Shown in pieces: positions 41,301 to 53,300 of a DNA stretch of 64,000 nt. Both the position numbers and the translations under genes were made by a program. Each line of letters starts with the position of its first letter. Position 1 is the first letter of the stretch. A model generated the notes under the pieces. The model was not told the origin of the DNA. It saw only the letters and a list, made by a program, of their open reading frames with translations, and searched no databases. This DNA is from Rhodeus uyekii. Lineage: Eukaryota > Chordata > Actinopteri > Cypriniformes > Acheilognathidae. The DNA is taken from the NCBI GenBank assembly GCA_037043235.1, contig JAWRVZ010000182.1, forward strand, positions 558,001 to 622,000, read 5' to 3'.

Positions 41301-44300
41301 TACTAAGTCATTATTTCGAGAAAGTTTCTCGTTATTTCGACTTAGTCAATATTTCGAGATACTAAGTCAATATTTCGACTTACTAAGTCAATATTTCGAC
41401 TTACTAAGTCAATAATTCGAGATACCAAGTCAATATTTTGACTTAATAAGTCAATATTTCGAGATACTAAGTCAATATTTCGACTTACTAAGTCAATATT
41501 TCGAGATACCAAGTCAATATTTCGACTTACTAAGTCAATATTTCGAGATACTAAGTCAATATTTCGACTTACTAAGTCAATATTTCGACTTACTAAGTCA
41601 ATATTTCGAGATACTAAGTCAATATTTCGACTTACTAAGTCAATATTTCGAGATACTAAGTCAATATTTCGACTTACTAAGTCAATATTTCGACTTACTA
41701 AGTCAATATTTCGAGATACCAAGTCAATATTTTGACTTAATAAGTCAATATTTCGAGATACTAAGTCAATATTTCGACTTACTAAGTCAATATTTCGAGA
41801 TACCAAGTCAATATTTCGACTTACTAAGTCAATATTTCGAGATACTAAGTCAATATTTCGACTTACTAAGTCAATATTTCGACTTACTAAGTCAATATTT
41901 CGAGATACTAAGTCAATATTTCGACTTACTAAGTCAATATTTCGAGATACTAAGTCAATATTTCGACTTAAAAAAAAAAAATTTCTCAACGTGGCAGAAA
42001 CGGGCTTCCATACGATGGAACCAGCAAGAAAGAGGAGATTTTCCCCTGTTTGGGAGCACTTTGAGTTGTTCTCACCTAAGAATGTAAGGCACCTGCAATT
42101 ACTATGTAATAGATTCCATTAATGAATAAAATAAAATGTGACAACTTTTCTGAATACTTGTAGCTGAAGCATCTGATGTGTTCCAAGGAGCTAAGTTATA
42201 ATAATAACACCTCAACTATGCTAAGGCACTGAGTCTTGCATGGCAACGAGGAAACCAACCAGGTTGAACCCGGCTCAGGTAGCCCATTTATATTCATAGC
42301 CCCACACTACACTGTATAGTTGTTTTTTTAACTCTTACATATGTAATTCAATTTAGCTGAGAAGGTTGACTTGGCTGAGCACTTTAATTTACATTTCAAT
42401 ACTTTTCAATTCAATAAATTATATTTTTTTAGACTTTGAAAGCCATAGTGGAAAAAATTGTTTTTAAATAAAAATGAATAAACTCTTTATTTTACCTCCT
42501 TATTTAAAATTTGCACTTGTTGCATAAGCAAAAACAAAACAAAAGTAACACAAAACAATTCATGTTAAAACTCTTCAAATAATATTTTTGTATTCAGAGC
42601 ATGATTCACATCCCACCATTTTATTGCAAGCACCAAGCATGTTATACATTTTTCTGCCCACATGATGGGGTAGTCGAGCAAATGAATCATCTTGAAGCCC
42701 CTATGTGTGTGTGAAGCATTTCCCTGCAGGGCTTCACTGCTTCATGGGGCTTCATTTTGCCATCACTAGAGTAGGCGTGTGTTGCAAACCCCTCTACACC
42801 CACCTTTATGGCGTTAATAGACCCTTTTCACATGACGTCACGCAACTTCCGTTTTAACAAAGCAGGGTATCTTTACTTCCGTTTAGCCGCAAGCGCGTTC
42901 AGGTGAATGCAGGAACTGGCTAACTAACAACACGAAAAGTAAAGGTTATAGTAATAATAATAATGTTTACGTATTTATAGGTTTCTGTATTTTAGTTCGT
43001 TTGATAATGTTAATGATTATTTCCAGTTTACAACTCTTTAACATGTGCGTGAACTGGATCGTAAAGTAGGCTAGTTTGTAGCAACAGGAAAAATATGCAT
43101 CGCTCTCAGCCCGTGTTGCCTGAAGTTTACTAATAAGTTTTAACTTTTTATATTATGTATTCCCGCACAATTGTTTAGAATGACCCCCTCTTAATCCAAT
43201 TTAATGGTCAAACCATTTTCATACTCTGATGAGATTCATTATTCCTCTTTACCTGTGTCCATCCTTCAACAGTTTCCCTCCCATCAAGCATGGCACAGTC
43301 TCTTCTTGTCGATGCTATTGTAGTGTTCCTTGTTGTTCAATAAATACATTAAAAAACTTTTATGTGGCAGTAAATTAATTTTATAACCTTTATGGCCTTA
43401 TTGTAATGCTCCATATTGGAATGTTTATAATGTGTTTGATCTGCACAATTTATGTTTGCAGTGTTTACACCGAACCCAAATATATTCAGTGACTGTATAT
43501 TGTGTTCAATAAACATCATACATTTGTGATAATCTGTTGCCCTCAATATTTTAATGTGATGTTGAATTGCATTTCCTGTTTCCTGTTGTCAAAATTCTAC
43601 AAAAAATGACAACGTCAAAGAAGTTTGTTTGAAACCTTTGCCAATTTATTAATAAAACAACTCACATGTACAAAAGTATTCACAGCCTTTGCCATGACAC
43701 TCGGTTGGATCCTGAAAAGTCACTCTTACTGCCATTTGCATTGTACGGTGCACATTTCACAACGGTTTGGGCACGATTCTTGGATTCCTCGAGAGGGCAG
43801 TTAGAGAGCTGGACCTGGACTGGAGTGCTCCACAGGAGCCCGCGAGAAGTAAGCTGGACTCCTGGTTCCTCCAGTCCAGCCGCCAGCAAGCTGGAGCTAG
43901 GAGGGGATCCCCCTTTTTTCCGGAGGTACATGAGCACGTGGTGAGGTCGTCGTCGGCGCCTCAGTCAGCACGCGCTCACTCCTCACCGCGTGCCATGTTT
44001 TCGCACGTGGACGGTGCTGAAGCCTGGGGTTATATGCGGGTGCCACCCGTGGAGGAGGCGATGGCAGCGCACCTGTGCCCTTCCTCAACCATGCTGAGCG
44101 GAGGTCTGGGGCTGCCGTCAAAACCGTGCAGGTTCACGGCGCACCAGGCAGAGAAAGCATACACCTCGGCTGGCGAGGCCGCGTCCGCGCTCCACTCGAT
44201 GGCGGTGCTGCAGGTGTTTCAGGCAAAACTGCTGCAATTGCTGGACGCCGGCAGCATGGACGCGGAAGATGTGAGGGACCTGAGAGCGGCAATGGATTTC

Positions 44301-47300
44301 GCTCTCATGGCAACCAAGCGGTCCGCGCAAGCCATCGGCCGCTCTATGGGGTTTTTAGTGGTGCTCCTGAGGCACCTGTGGCTAACTCTGGCGGACCTGA
44401 GGGACTCAGACCGGAAAATGCTCCTCAACGCACCAATTGCAGCCGCCGGCCTTTTTGGTGGCGCAGTCGAGTCGGTTATGGAAAAATTTTCCGAGGCGCA
44501 AAAGCGATGAGCCACGTGATGCCGAGGCGCGCGTACCAGCAGCCCTCAAGGGCGCGGTCGGCGTCGGCGCCGCGCCTCCCCCACAGACCGGTGACACAGC
44601 AATCGGCGGCTGCAGTTCCGGCGGCTTCTCGCCCGGAGCCGGATGTCCGACGCAAGCAATGGCCGGGGCCCGGGAAGAGGCGTCACGGGCCCAAGGGGGG
44701 CCCCCGTCGTGACGGCGCACAGCCTCCCACAGGCAAGCCATCTTCCTGACAGTCCCGTCAAGAGGAAGAGAGAGCTCGCGGGTGGGCCGCCCCCAAAACA
44801 CCATGTTGTGCGTTATGTCCCGTCTGTTCGTATGGGCGACGATTGCAATGTGTGTGTGTTAAACCCTGTTTGTGTGGATGCAATAATAAAAACAAATGCT
44901 TGTTCACAAAAAGAGTTGTTTCTTCCTCATTCTGTCAGTGTTGTGTCGCTTGCCCTGCCTCAGAGCGGCGCGGAGCCACAGTATGCACTTGCTCCCTCAA
45001 TAGTAGCCGACATTTCCCCGCCGCTCCCGATACTCGTCGAGCAGCGTGCAGCCTACCCTCCGCTTCATCATTTCCTGGAAGCTTGGAGGGCCATTCCAGG
45101 CATCTCAGGTTGGTTGCTGGGAATAATTCAGCACGGTTATTCTCTTCAGTTCAGATGCAGACCGCCCCGTTTCACTGGTGTGGTCCCGTCTCTGGCGCTC
45201 CCTCAAAGCGCACCTGTTCTGAGACAGGAGGTTCACAGTCTGCTCGCGAAAGGAGCGATAGAGCGCGTCCCTCCGAGCGAGCTAGAGAGCGGATTCTACA
45301 GCCGCTATTTCGTGGTGCCCAAGAGAGATGGAGGGCTCCGTCCGATTCTGGATCTGAGACCCATCAACCGCGCGCTCCACAAACGCGCGTTCAAAATGAC
45401 AACGCTGAAGCAGATACTGGCACAGGTACGTCCCGGGGACTGGCTAGCGTCCGTAGATCTGAAAGATGCGTATTTTCATATTCAGATTGCGCCACGCCAC
45501 AGGCGTTTTCTGAGATTCGCGTTCGAGGGCTCAGCATACCAGTATGCCGTGCTCCTGTTCGGGCTGGCATTGGCACCGCGCACGTTCTCAAAATGTGTGG
45601 ATGCAGCACTTTCCCCCCTCAAAGCGAGCGGAGTGCGCATTCTAAACTATCTGGACGATTGGCTGATTCTAGCTCATACAAGGGAGGTGCTAATCAGACA
45701 TACAGACATGCTGCTTCATCATCTGGAGTCACTGGGCCTGCGAGTGAACATGCAGAAGAGCATGCTCACCCCGAGTCAGTATTTAACATATCTAGGTGTG
45801 TGCTTCGACTCAGTGGCGATGCGAGCCCGCCTCGCCCCGGAACGCATAGAGACCATCTCTTCGGCTCTGCGTGGCTTCAGACAGGACCGGTCTGTTCCCC
45901 TGAGGGTTTTCCAGAGGCTTCTCGGTCTTATGGCGTCAGCGTCTTCAGTGTGCCACCTGGGTCTGCTGCGAATGCGTCCACTGCAGTTGTGGCTGAAGAC
46001 CCGTGTCCCGTGGAGAGCGTGGACAGCGGGGCGCATGCGCATCACGGTCTCCCGCAGCTGCATCAGCGCTCTGGAACCATGGTCCAATCAGGACATGTTC
46101 AGCCAGGGGGTTCCCCTTGGGCTGGTGACGACACGCACCGTAGTGACGACAGACGCGTCGAGCTCAGGTTGGGGTGCAACATGCGAGGGCGTTCCGACTT
46201 CCGGTCTATGGTCGGAGTCACAGAGCGAGTGGCATATCAACCGCCTGGAGCTGAAAGCGGTATGTTTGGCCCTAAGGGCTTTCCTGCCGCAAATAGAACA
46301 GCAGCATGTGTTGATTCGCACCGACAACATGTCCGTGGTTTCATACATAAATCGCCAAGGCGGCGTGCGCTCCAGGGCCCTGTTCGAGCTGGCAACGAGC
46401 CTCCTGCTGTGGGCAGATCAACATCTCCTCTCCATCAGAGCTTCGCACATCCCGGGTGTACTAAACCGCGGGGCAGACATGCTTTCGAGGAACGGGATTC
46501 CTCACGGAGAGTGGAGGCTTCACTCAAAGGTGGTGCAAATGATCTGGGATCGCTTCTGGAGGGCAGAAGTGGATCTGTTTGCGACGAGCGAGAACGCGCA
46601 CTGCCCGCTGTTTTTCTCCCTGTCGCACGCCCCTCTAGCGGGGGACGCTCTGACATCGCGTTGGCCGAGAGCCAGGTTGTACGCGTTTCCCCCGGTAAAA
46701 ATTCTGCCTTTAGTCCTATGCAAAATAAGGGAGGAACGAGCGTCGGTGATCCTAGTCGCCCCGAACTGGCCGAATCAGCCTTGGTTCCCAGACCTACGAG
46801 AGTTGCTGGCAGCCCCCCCGTGGCGGATTCCCGTCAGCAAGAATCTACTGTCTCAAGCGAGTGGCGAGATATGGCATCCCAGCCCCGAGCTGTGGAGCCT
46901 GCACGCGTGGCCGCTTCAGGGGCCTTAGAAGAGCTCGCACTACCTTCTCGTGTGCTGGAGACTCTCGCGGAGTCTCGCGCACCTTCCACGAGACACCTTT
47001 ATTCCCTGAAATGGGGAGTGTTCGTGAAATGGTGCAACGAGCACAATATCGACCCGGTGAGCTGTCCCGTGTCAGACGTGTTACAGTTTTTACAGCTCCG
47101 GCTGGATGACGGGAGTGTTCCGTCTACTCTATAGGTCTATGTGGCCGCTGTCGCCTCGTTTCGTTCACCGGACGACGGGCAATCGATCGGGAGGCATCCA
47201 CTAATGGTCAGATTTCTCAGAGGTGCGAGGAGATTACACCCCCCACGCCCCCCATCGGTTCCGCCGTGGGATTTGGCGCTGGTTCTGAGAGCTCTCTCTC

Positions 47301-50300
47301 TGCCGCCGTTTGAGCCCTTGGAATCGGTCGCGATTAAGGAGCTTTCGCAGAAGACGGCGCTGCTTCTCGCACTGGCATCGGCTAAACGCATTGGGGACTT
47401 GCATGCGTTTCAGTGAGTGACGATTGTATTCGTTTCGGGCCCGGAGACTGCAGTGTTACTCTCCGGCCGAGACCTGGCTTCGTGCCAAAATCACTCTCTA
47501 CTCCATTTAAAGCGCAAGTAGTTTCTCTGCTCGCCTTGTCTTCAGAGCCGTCAACCTCACAGGACATCGGCGCTCAGAGGGCTATCTGCCCCGTCAGGGC
47601 TTTACGTATTTACTTGGACCGATCCGCCACATTCCGACAGTCGGACCAGCTCTTTGTGTGCTATGGTGGCGCTACTGGAGGAAATGCTGTCTCTAAACAG
47701 AGGCTTTCTCACTGGATAGTGGACGCTATTGCTTTGGCTTATGCGAATCAGGGACAGGAATGCCCTCTCAACATCAGAGCTCACTTGACGAGAGCTATTG
47801 CCTCATCGTGGGCCTGGTCTAGAGGTACGTCAATACAGGATATCTGTTTTGCTGCTGGCTGGTCTTCTCAGAACACCTTCGCCAGGTTTTATAAACTGGA
47901 TGTTCCATCTTTGGCGTCTCAAGTGCTTTCGGTGAGTAATTAAATCAATTATTCCTGGGATATTGCTACTTTTCTCAAAATACAGTTGTTACCGCTTTGC
48001 TGTTGACGCTGGGGATTTCTGTACAGTAGTTTGTGCTTATGTGCTCACTGTCACCGCTTTGCCGTTGACGCTATGCGCTCACACTAGTTGTGCTTTAATG
48101 CTTTCTGAATAGTCACGTCTGCCCTGTAATAGCGCAGCCCGCTATTTTTCATGCTGCTGATATGCAAATTTTGACAAGCTTTAGCTAAGATTTCATTGGC
48201 TTAACTGCACCTATCAGTAGTGAGCACACATGGCGACGTTGCCATTGGACGAGCTGTGTTTGGTGTATGTTTCCCTGTATCAGACTGGTCTAAGTCTCAA
48301 TCACGGCGGGATTGAACACCGTTCCCAAATGCAAATTTTCCGTGCACCGTCTCGTTCCCGCCCTCGAAAGGGAACGTCTCCGGTTACTATCGTAACCTCC
48401 GTTCCCTGAGAGAGGCGGGAACGAGACGGTGCAACGTCCGCCGTGTTCGTCGCTTGACCAGCTGTGCCGTGTTCAGTCATGATTCTGACGCAAATGCCGC
48501 GCTTATGCTATTTATACTGTCTGACAGCCAGAGCGCATCGCGCGACAATTGGCCAGTTGTCAACTGGCGTTATCCTATAAGGTTTCAGAAATTTACGTGA
48601 AGGGGAGGTTCCCAAATGCATCTTTTCCGTGCACCGTCTCGTTCCCGCCTCTCTCAGGGAACGGAGGTTACGATAGTAACCGGAGACGTTTTACGCCCCA
48701 AGCAGTTTTACGCCCCTGTTGTTCCTCATGCGTCCAGTAGGGGGAGGCTGTATATTAGTATATGAGCCTAGTCATCAAAACAGCAGACCATATCTGTATG
48801 ATAGCGGCAGACATTTTTTGAAGCGATACGAAATGAGGTATGTAAATAAGTTATTGTTGTTGATTGTATTGTAATGATGCAACATTTATTATTTATAAAC
48901 GATTGATGCGATATCAATTCAAAAGATGGGTCAATAATTTATTTCGATTGGCAAAAGTACTTGATTGAGCCAGTCTGTCTGACTCAAACTTAGCTAACCA
49001 CGTGTAGGTTAAGCTGGCCCTAGTCTTCTCTTTACCCGCTCTGTCTCACTCACTTTTAAAATTAATTACATTTTTATTTTTATCTTGTTGTCTGTCTTTA
49101 GCTTGCGTGACATGGCTTCTTCTGGTAAGACCCTGTTTACTCCTTGCATTTAAACATACTCCACATGGTTTCTGGAGCACATTAGAGTGGATAATCACAA
49201 ATGTGTGATTTCTTTTTTGTTTTTGTTTTTTGACAGTCTATGATGTGAACGCACAAAATACACATCTATAGGCATGTATGATTGTTTCTACCACTATGCA
49301 ACTTTTGCTTTATTTATTTTTATCAGTGAGCGGGAGCACTTTGACAGCAGGATAAAAAAACAATTAAAGAAGAGTGGCAAGCCATAGGAGAGTCTACAGG
49401 AGTCATGCAGAATCTACAGGAAGAAATAAGTCATAATGTTAATAAATATTTTTGTGAACAACAATATTGTCTCTTTCTTTTAAATGACCCTTGGAATTTT
49501 AGAAAAGGGTTACATTGTGTTTGTCTTCATAAAATGCTATGTAGGACATGTTTTGTAGCTGTATGACGACCAATTGTGAATTGTACAGCAGATATTTCAT
49601 TTAGGATGCAAAAGATTACACAGTACTGTATGTCTAATGGCCTAAATATGCTTAATATCTAAATATAGCTTAATATAAATTCACAACATCATATATCAGT
49701 CAGTCTCCTGTATATAAAAACAGTTTATAAATAAATATAAATAATACATTTTACAGTAGGTCATAGGTCTGCAGCCTCCCCATATAGTGTTAATTCGCCG
49801 TATTTCCTTCTCCCCCTACTGGACGCATGAGGAACAACAGGGGCGTAAAACTGCTTGGGGCCTATATCTACCGGCTCCAGGTCTGCAGCCTCCCCATATA
49901 GGTTTTTGCTCGCGCGAGCACTTTTATTTTTGTCAGTCGTGGGGCGGGACTTGCTCTTGTAATAGTAACATTAAACGTCATTAGTTAGTTACATTTTTTC
50001 CAGAGGTCAGTTGTGATTGGACGCCTGTGATTGTCAATCTAGAGCTGAGGCAAATAAACGATTCAGTCACATTGCATATTATGGTTTTTCTGTCGATTAA
50101 ATTGTATTAATATTGTTTTGTTGTAATTTCACGTGTCCCAGTCGAGTGATTTAAGACCAAACTATACTTTATACAGGTTTTCTAGGATTTCTTATAAGTA
50201 AATGCACAGGTACAACCTTCACCCCGGCCCCTCTGTCAATTTTTAGAAACCAATGTGGCCCGTGAGACAAATAGTTTGCCCACCCCTGTGTTAGTACATG

Positions 50301-53300
50301 TTTGATAGTTCATGCATTCATGAACAATCTTTGGTTTGTGTCACGAGTTGGTGTGGGGAAGAATGCACAACGAAGAAAAAGATCACCTGAAAGATGCTTT
50401 ATTAAGCAAAGACAGCATAAAAGGGTTGCACACAATGTTACACGGACGTGAACAGCCAAAGACTAAGGAAAACACAGGGTTGAAATACACAGAGGATGAT
50501 TAGGGGATAGGACACAGCTGACAAGACTAACGAGGTGATTGATGACAAGACAGCTGAATGGAATGACAGTGGGAGAGCACACTGGGAACCCGGATGTAAA
50601 TAAGACAACCATGTTACAAAAATGTGACAATTTTTTAAGCTACGTTTCTAGCATCTGTAAAACTGCATTTTTCCATCGTAAAAATATATTTAAATTAAGA
50701 AATGTGCTTTCAATGACAAATGCACAAAAGATAGTTCATGCGTTAATGAGCTCAAGACTAGATTACTGTAATGCTCTACTGGGCGGTTGCACACTTAATA
50801 AACAATCTCCAGCTGGTTCAAAACACAGAAGCTCGAGTTCTTACTAGAATCAGGAAATATGAGCAAATCATTCCAGTTCTGTCATTGCATTGGCTGTTAA
50901 ACATCTTATACATTTTAACATCTTGAGAATTTAAAATATTATTTAAAATAAATAATTTCAAATTTGTCCATTTCATATTATTGGGCGGGGGGAAATTACA
51001 TACAGAGAGTGTCATTCTTGCATTGTAAAGACATTTTACAAAAAACAACATTCGTTGCTAGCAGTTGTTAGCGTTTGTGTTATGTGTTAGTGTTAGCATG
51101 AGTGAAAAAGTGTGTTTGCTGTGTGACAACCTGTTATGTAAGAATGAGTTAAAATGACTGATTAGTCATTTTCTACTGTCAACTTGTTAATCATCTTATT
51201 AGTTTCCTTTGTTTGTGAGATGCTTATATACCCAGAGTTTTCTCTTTTCCTCTGTTCATCCTCATTTTAAATAGCGTTTAGTTGAGCTGTCATTTGTTCT
51301 GCTTTTAGTTTATTCTTATTTGTTTTGTCCTTTCGTCACTCATTTCATTACAATTCTGTAATATGAAGTGTTTTGGCAGTTTTAGTGCATTTTGGATGTG
51401 AAATTTGCTACTGTGCCAAGATGTAAGTTGGAAAGAGAATTGCACTGAACAGACTGTGGGTATGACATGAAATTACACAATGGAGCATAATATGAACAAG
51501 GGAAGTATACTTTCTGCTTAAGTGGGCAGTTATTGGCCAGAATTAACAGCAGTGGACCAGACATCATGCTGACAGTCAAAAGTCTGGCTATACAAGAATA
51601 TTAGTGCCACGACGGCCTATCAATGTCAGGATTGGCTCTTACAAAAGTTATACTCTAACTTGGTGTTGTTGTACGCACACTGGGTTTTGTAATCAGTACC
51701 AAACTGGAATAGTAGGGGTCCACAGCAACACACATATGCTTATGAATTTCTATAACTGTAGAGCATGACAGAAACAATGCCTAGTCCTAGGGAATGCATG
51801 AGCTCATAAATTGTAAATTTGTAAAATTACGTGTAAATGTAAATATATAAAAGTCCTATTTCCGAGGCTCTCACAGCAGCCATTTTCTTTGTGCCTGTAA
51901 CTAATTTCTCTCCCTTGTCTCATTTCTCTTCTTCTCCCTTCTCTCTCACACGGTTTTCATTACTTCACTACTTTATACATTTGTTTTTGAAATGTCTCTA
52001 ACTATAAACAGAATTTTACAGGTAGATGTATACAATTGTTAGCTTAAGGTAAGCAGTAGATTTAAGGTAGTGCAATGAGCATGGACAGTGCAAATAAGTG
52101 AGATGCGAAATGTAAACAGTTGGTACTGTATGAACAGTTGGTAGTGCAAATGAGCATGTTCCAGCTAAAGTACAGTAGTGCAAGGTGCAAGTGTAAACAG
52201 TTGTTACTGTAAACAGTAAACAGTTGTTGTAAACAGTTGGTACTGTATGAACAGTTGGTAGTGCAAATGAGCATGTTCCAGCTAAAGTACAGTAGTGCAA
52301 GGTGCAAGTGTAAACAGTTGTTGTAAACAGTTGTTACTGTAATGAACAGTCGGCAGTGCAAATGGCACAAATAAGTAACAGAGTGAGCGAAGAGTCTATA
52401 AGGGTAGTAGTGGGGAGGGCAGTGAAGGAGTCTGGTGTGGTGGGGGAGTCTGTGAGGGGAGTGGGGTGGTGGTGGGGGGGGAGAGAGGAGTCAATGAGGG
52501 GAGTGGGATGGTGGGGGGGGTAAGAGGAGAGTCTGTGAGGGGAGTGGGATGGTGGTGGGGGGGGTAAGAGAAGAGTCTGTGAGGGGAGTGGGATGGTGGT
52601 GGGGGTAAGAGGAGAGTCTATGAGTGGAGTGGGATGGTGGTGGGGGGGAGTAAGGAGTCTATGAGGGCAGTGGGATGGTGGTAAGAGGAGAGTCTGTGAG
52701 GGGAGTGGGATGGTGGTGGGGGAGAGAGGAGTCTATGAGGGGAGTGGGGAGGGGAGTGGGATGGTGAGGGGGGGGTGAGAAGTCTATGAGGGGAGTGGGA
52801 TGGTGGTGGGGGGGGAGTAAGGAGTCTATGAGGGCAGTGGGATGGTGGTAAGAGGAGAGTCTGTGAGGGGAGTGGGATGGTGGTGGGGGAGAGAGGAGTC
52901 TATGAGGGGAGTGGGGAGGGGAGTGGGATGGTGAGGGGGGGGTGAGGAGTCTATGAGGGGAGTGGGATGGTGGTAAGAGGAGTCTGTGAGGGGAGTGGGA
53001 TGGTGGTGGGGGAGAGAGGAGTCTATGAGGGGAGTGGGATGGTGAGGGGGGGGGTGAGGAGTCTATGAGGGGAGTGGGATGGTGGTGGGGGAAGAGAGGA
53101 GTCTATGAGGGGAGTGGGATGGTGGTAAGAGGAGTCTGTGAGGGGAGTGGGATGGTGGTTTAGGGGGAGAGGGGAGAGTCTGTGAGGGGAGTGGGATGGT
53201 GGTGGGGGGCAGGGGGGTGAGAGGAGTCTATGAGGGGGGTGTTATGGTGGGGGGTGAGAGGAGAGTCTGGATGGGAGTGGGATGGTGGTGGGGGTAAGAG

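Larger units (their letters stand above)
33989..42012. mobile_element. IS3EU-like DNA transposon with HECT gene and 21-bp repeat arms
   Basis: 8,024 bp. Termini TATGGAAGCCCGTTTCCGCC and GGCAGAAACGGGCTTCCATA continue as an inverted repeat through ACGTTGAGAAA. Flanking 6-mers CGATAG (33983-33988) and CGATGG (42013-42018) match at five of six positions; 6-bp duplications fit the IS3EU group as I remember it. Inward of each terminus is a 0.6-kb array of 21-bp units, inverted relative to each other. Between them two genes converge: HECT-type (+) and DDE transposase (-), 0.8 kb apart. Assignment to IS3EU rests on the transposase; I cannot confirm from memory that a HECT gene is usual there. Confidence 0.85.
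33699..42768 (+). mobile_element. second hAT element, nested in the first
   Basis: TAGTGATG at the left and CATCACTA at the right, with the perfect 8-bp duplication GAGTAGGC at 33691-33698 and 42769-42776. Further in, a promoter-like region with AATAAAAGCGG (33881) precedes the start of a transposase-like reading frame now at 42015. About 1.05 kb remains when the 8-kb insert is removed. Only the first short transposase exon is recognisable, so it is an internally deleted copy. Confidence 0.85.
43767..48689 (+). mobile_element. DIRS retroelement, 5'-truncated
   Basis: Order gag, RT-RNase H, tyrosine recombinase, then inverted terminal and internal complementary sequence at 48330-48689. The 5' terminal repeat and start of gag are missing; 43767 opens inside gag. 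GTGCACCGTCTCGTTCCCG occurs at 48343 and 48629 as direct copies, and GGCGGGAACGAGACGGTGCA at 48413 as the inverted one. GC-rich against its surroundings. Confidence 0.85.
33548..50288. mobile_element. outer hAT element, expanded to 16.7 kb by nested insertions
   Basis: Terminal repeats CAGGGGTGGGCAAACTACGG and its mirror ending AGTTTGCCCACCCCTG. Perfect 8-bp duplication TGTTAGTA at 33540-33547 and 50289-50296. GGCCCGCGGCCC / GGCCCGTGAGAC follow the termini. After subtraction of the second hAT (33699-42768), the DIRS copy and the 48695-49861 element about 1.7 kb remain. No transposase of its own recognised, so it was non-autonomous or internally deleted. Confidence 0.85.

Noticed and set aside
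34020..41970. CRISPR-like appearance of the regular short repeats
   Set aside because: Units are directly adjacent with no unique spacers, and this is a vertebrate transposon.
44843..47134. 763-codon frame overlapping the DIRS reverse transcriptase
   Set aside because: It is a shadow frame in GC-rich DNA except for its last 80 or so codons, which are the recombinase N-terminus.
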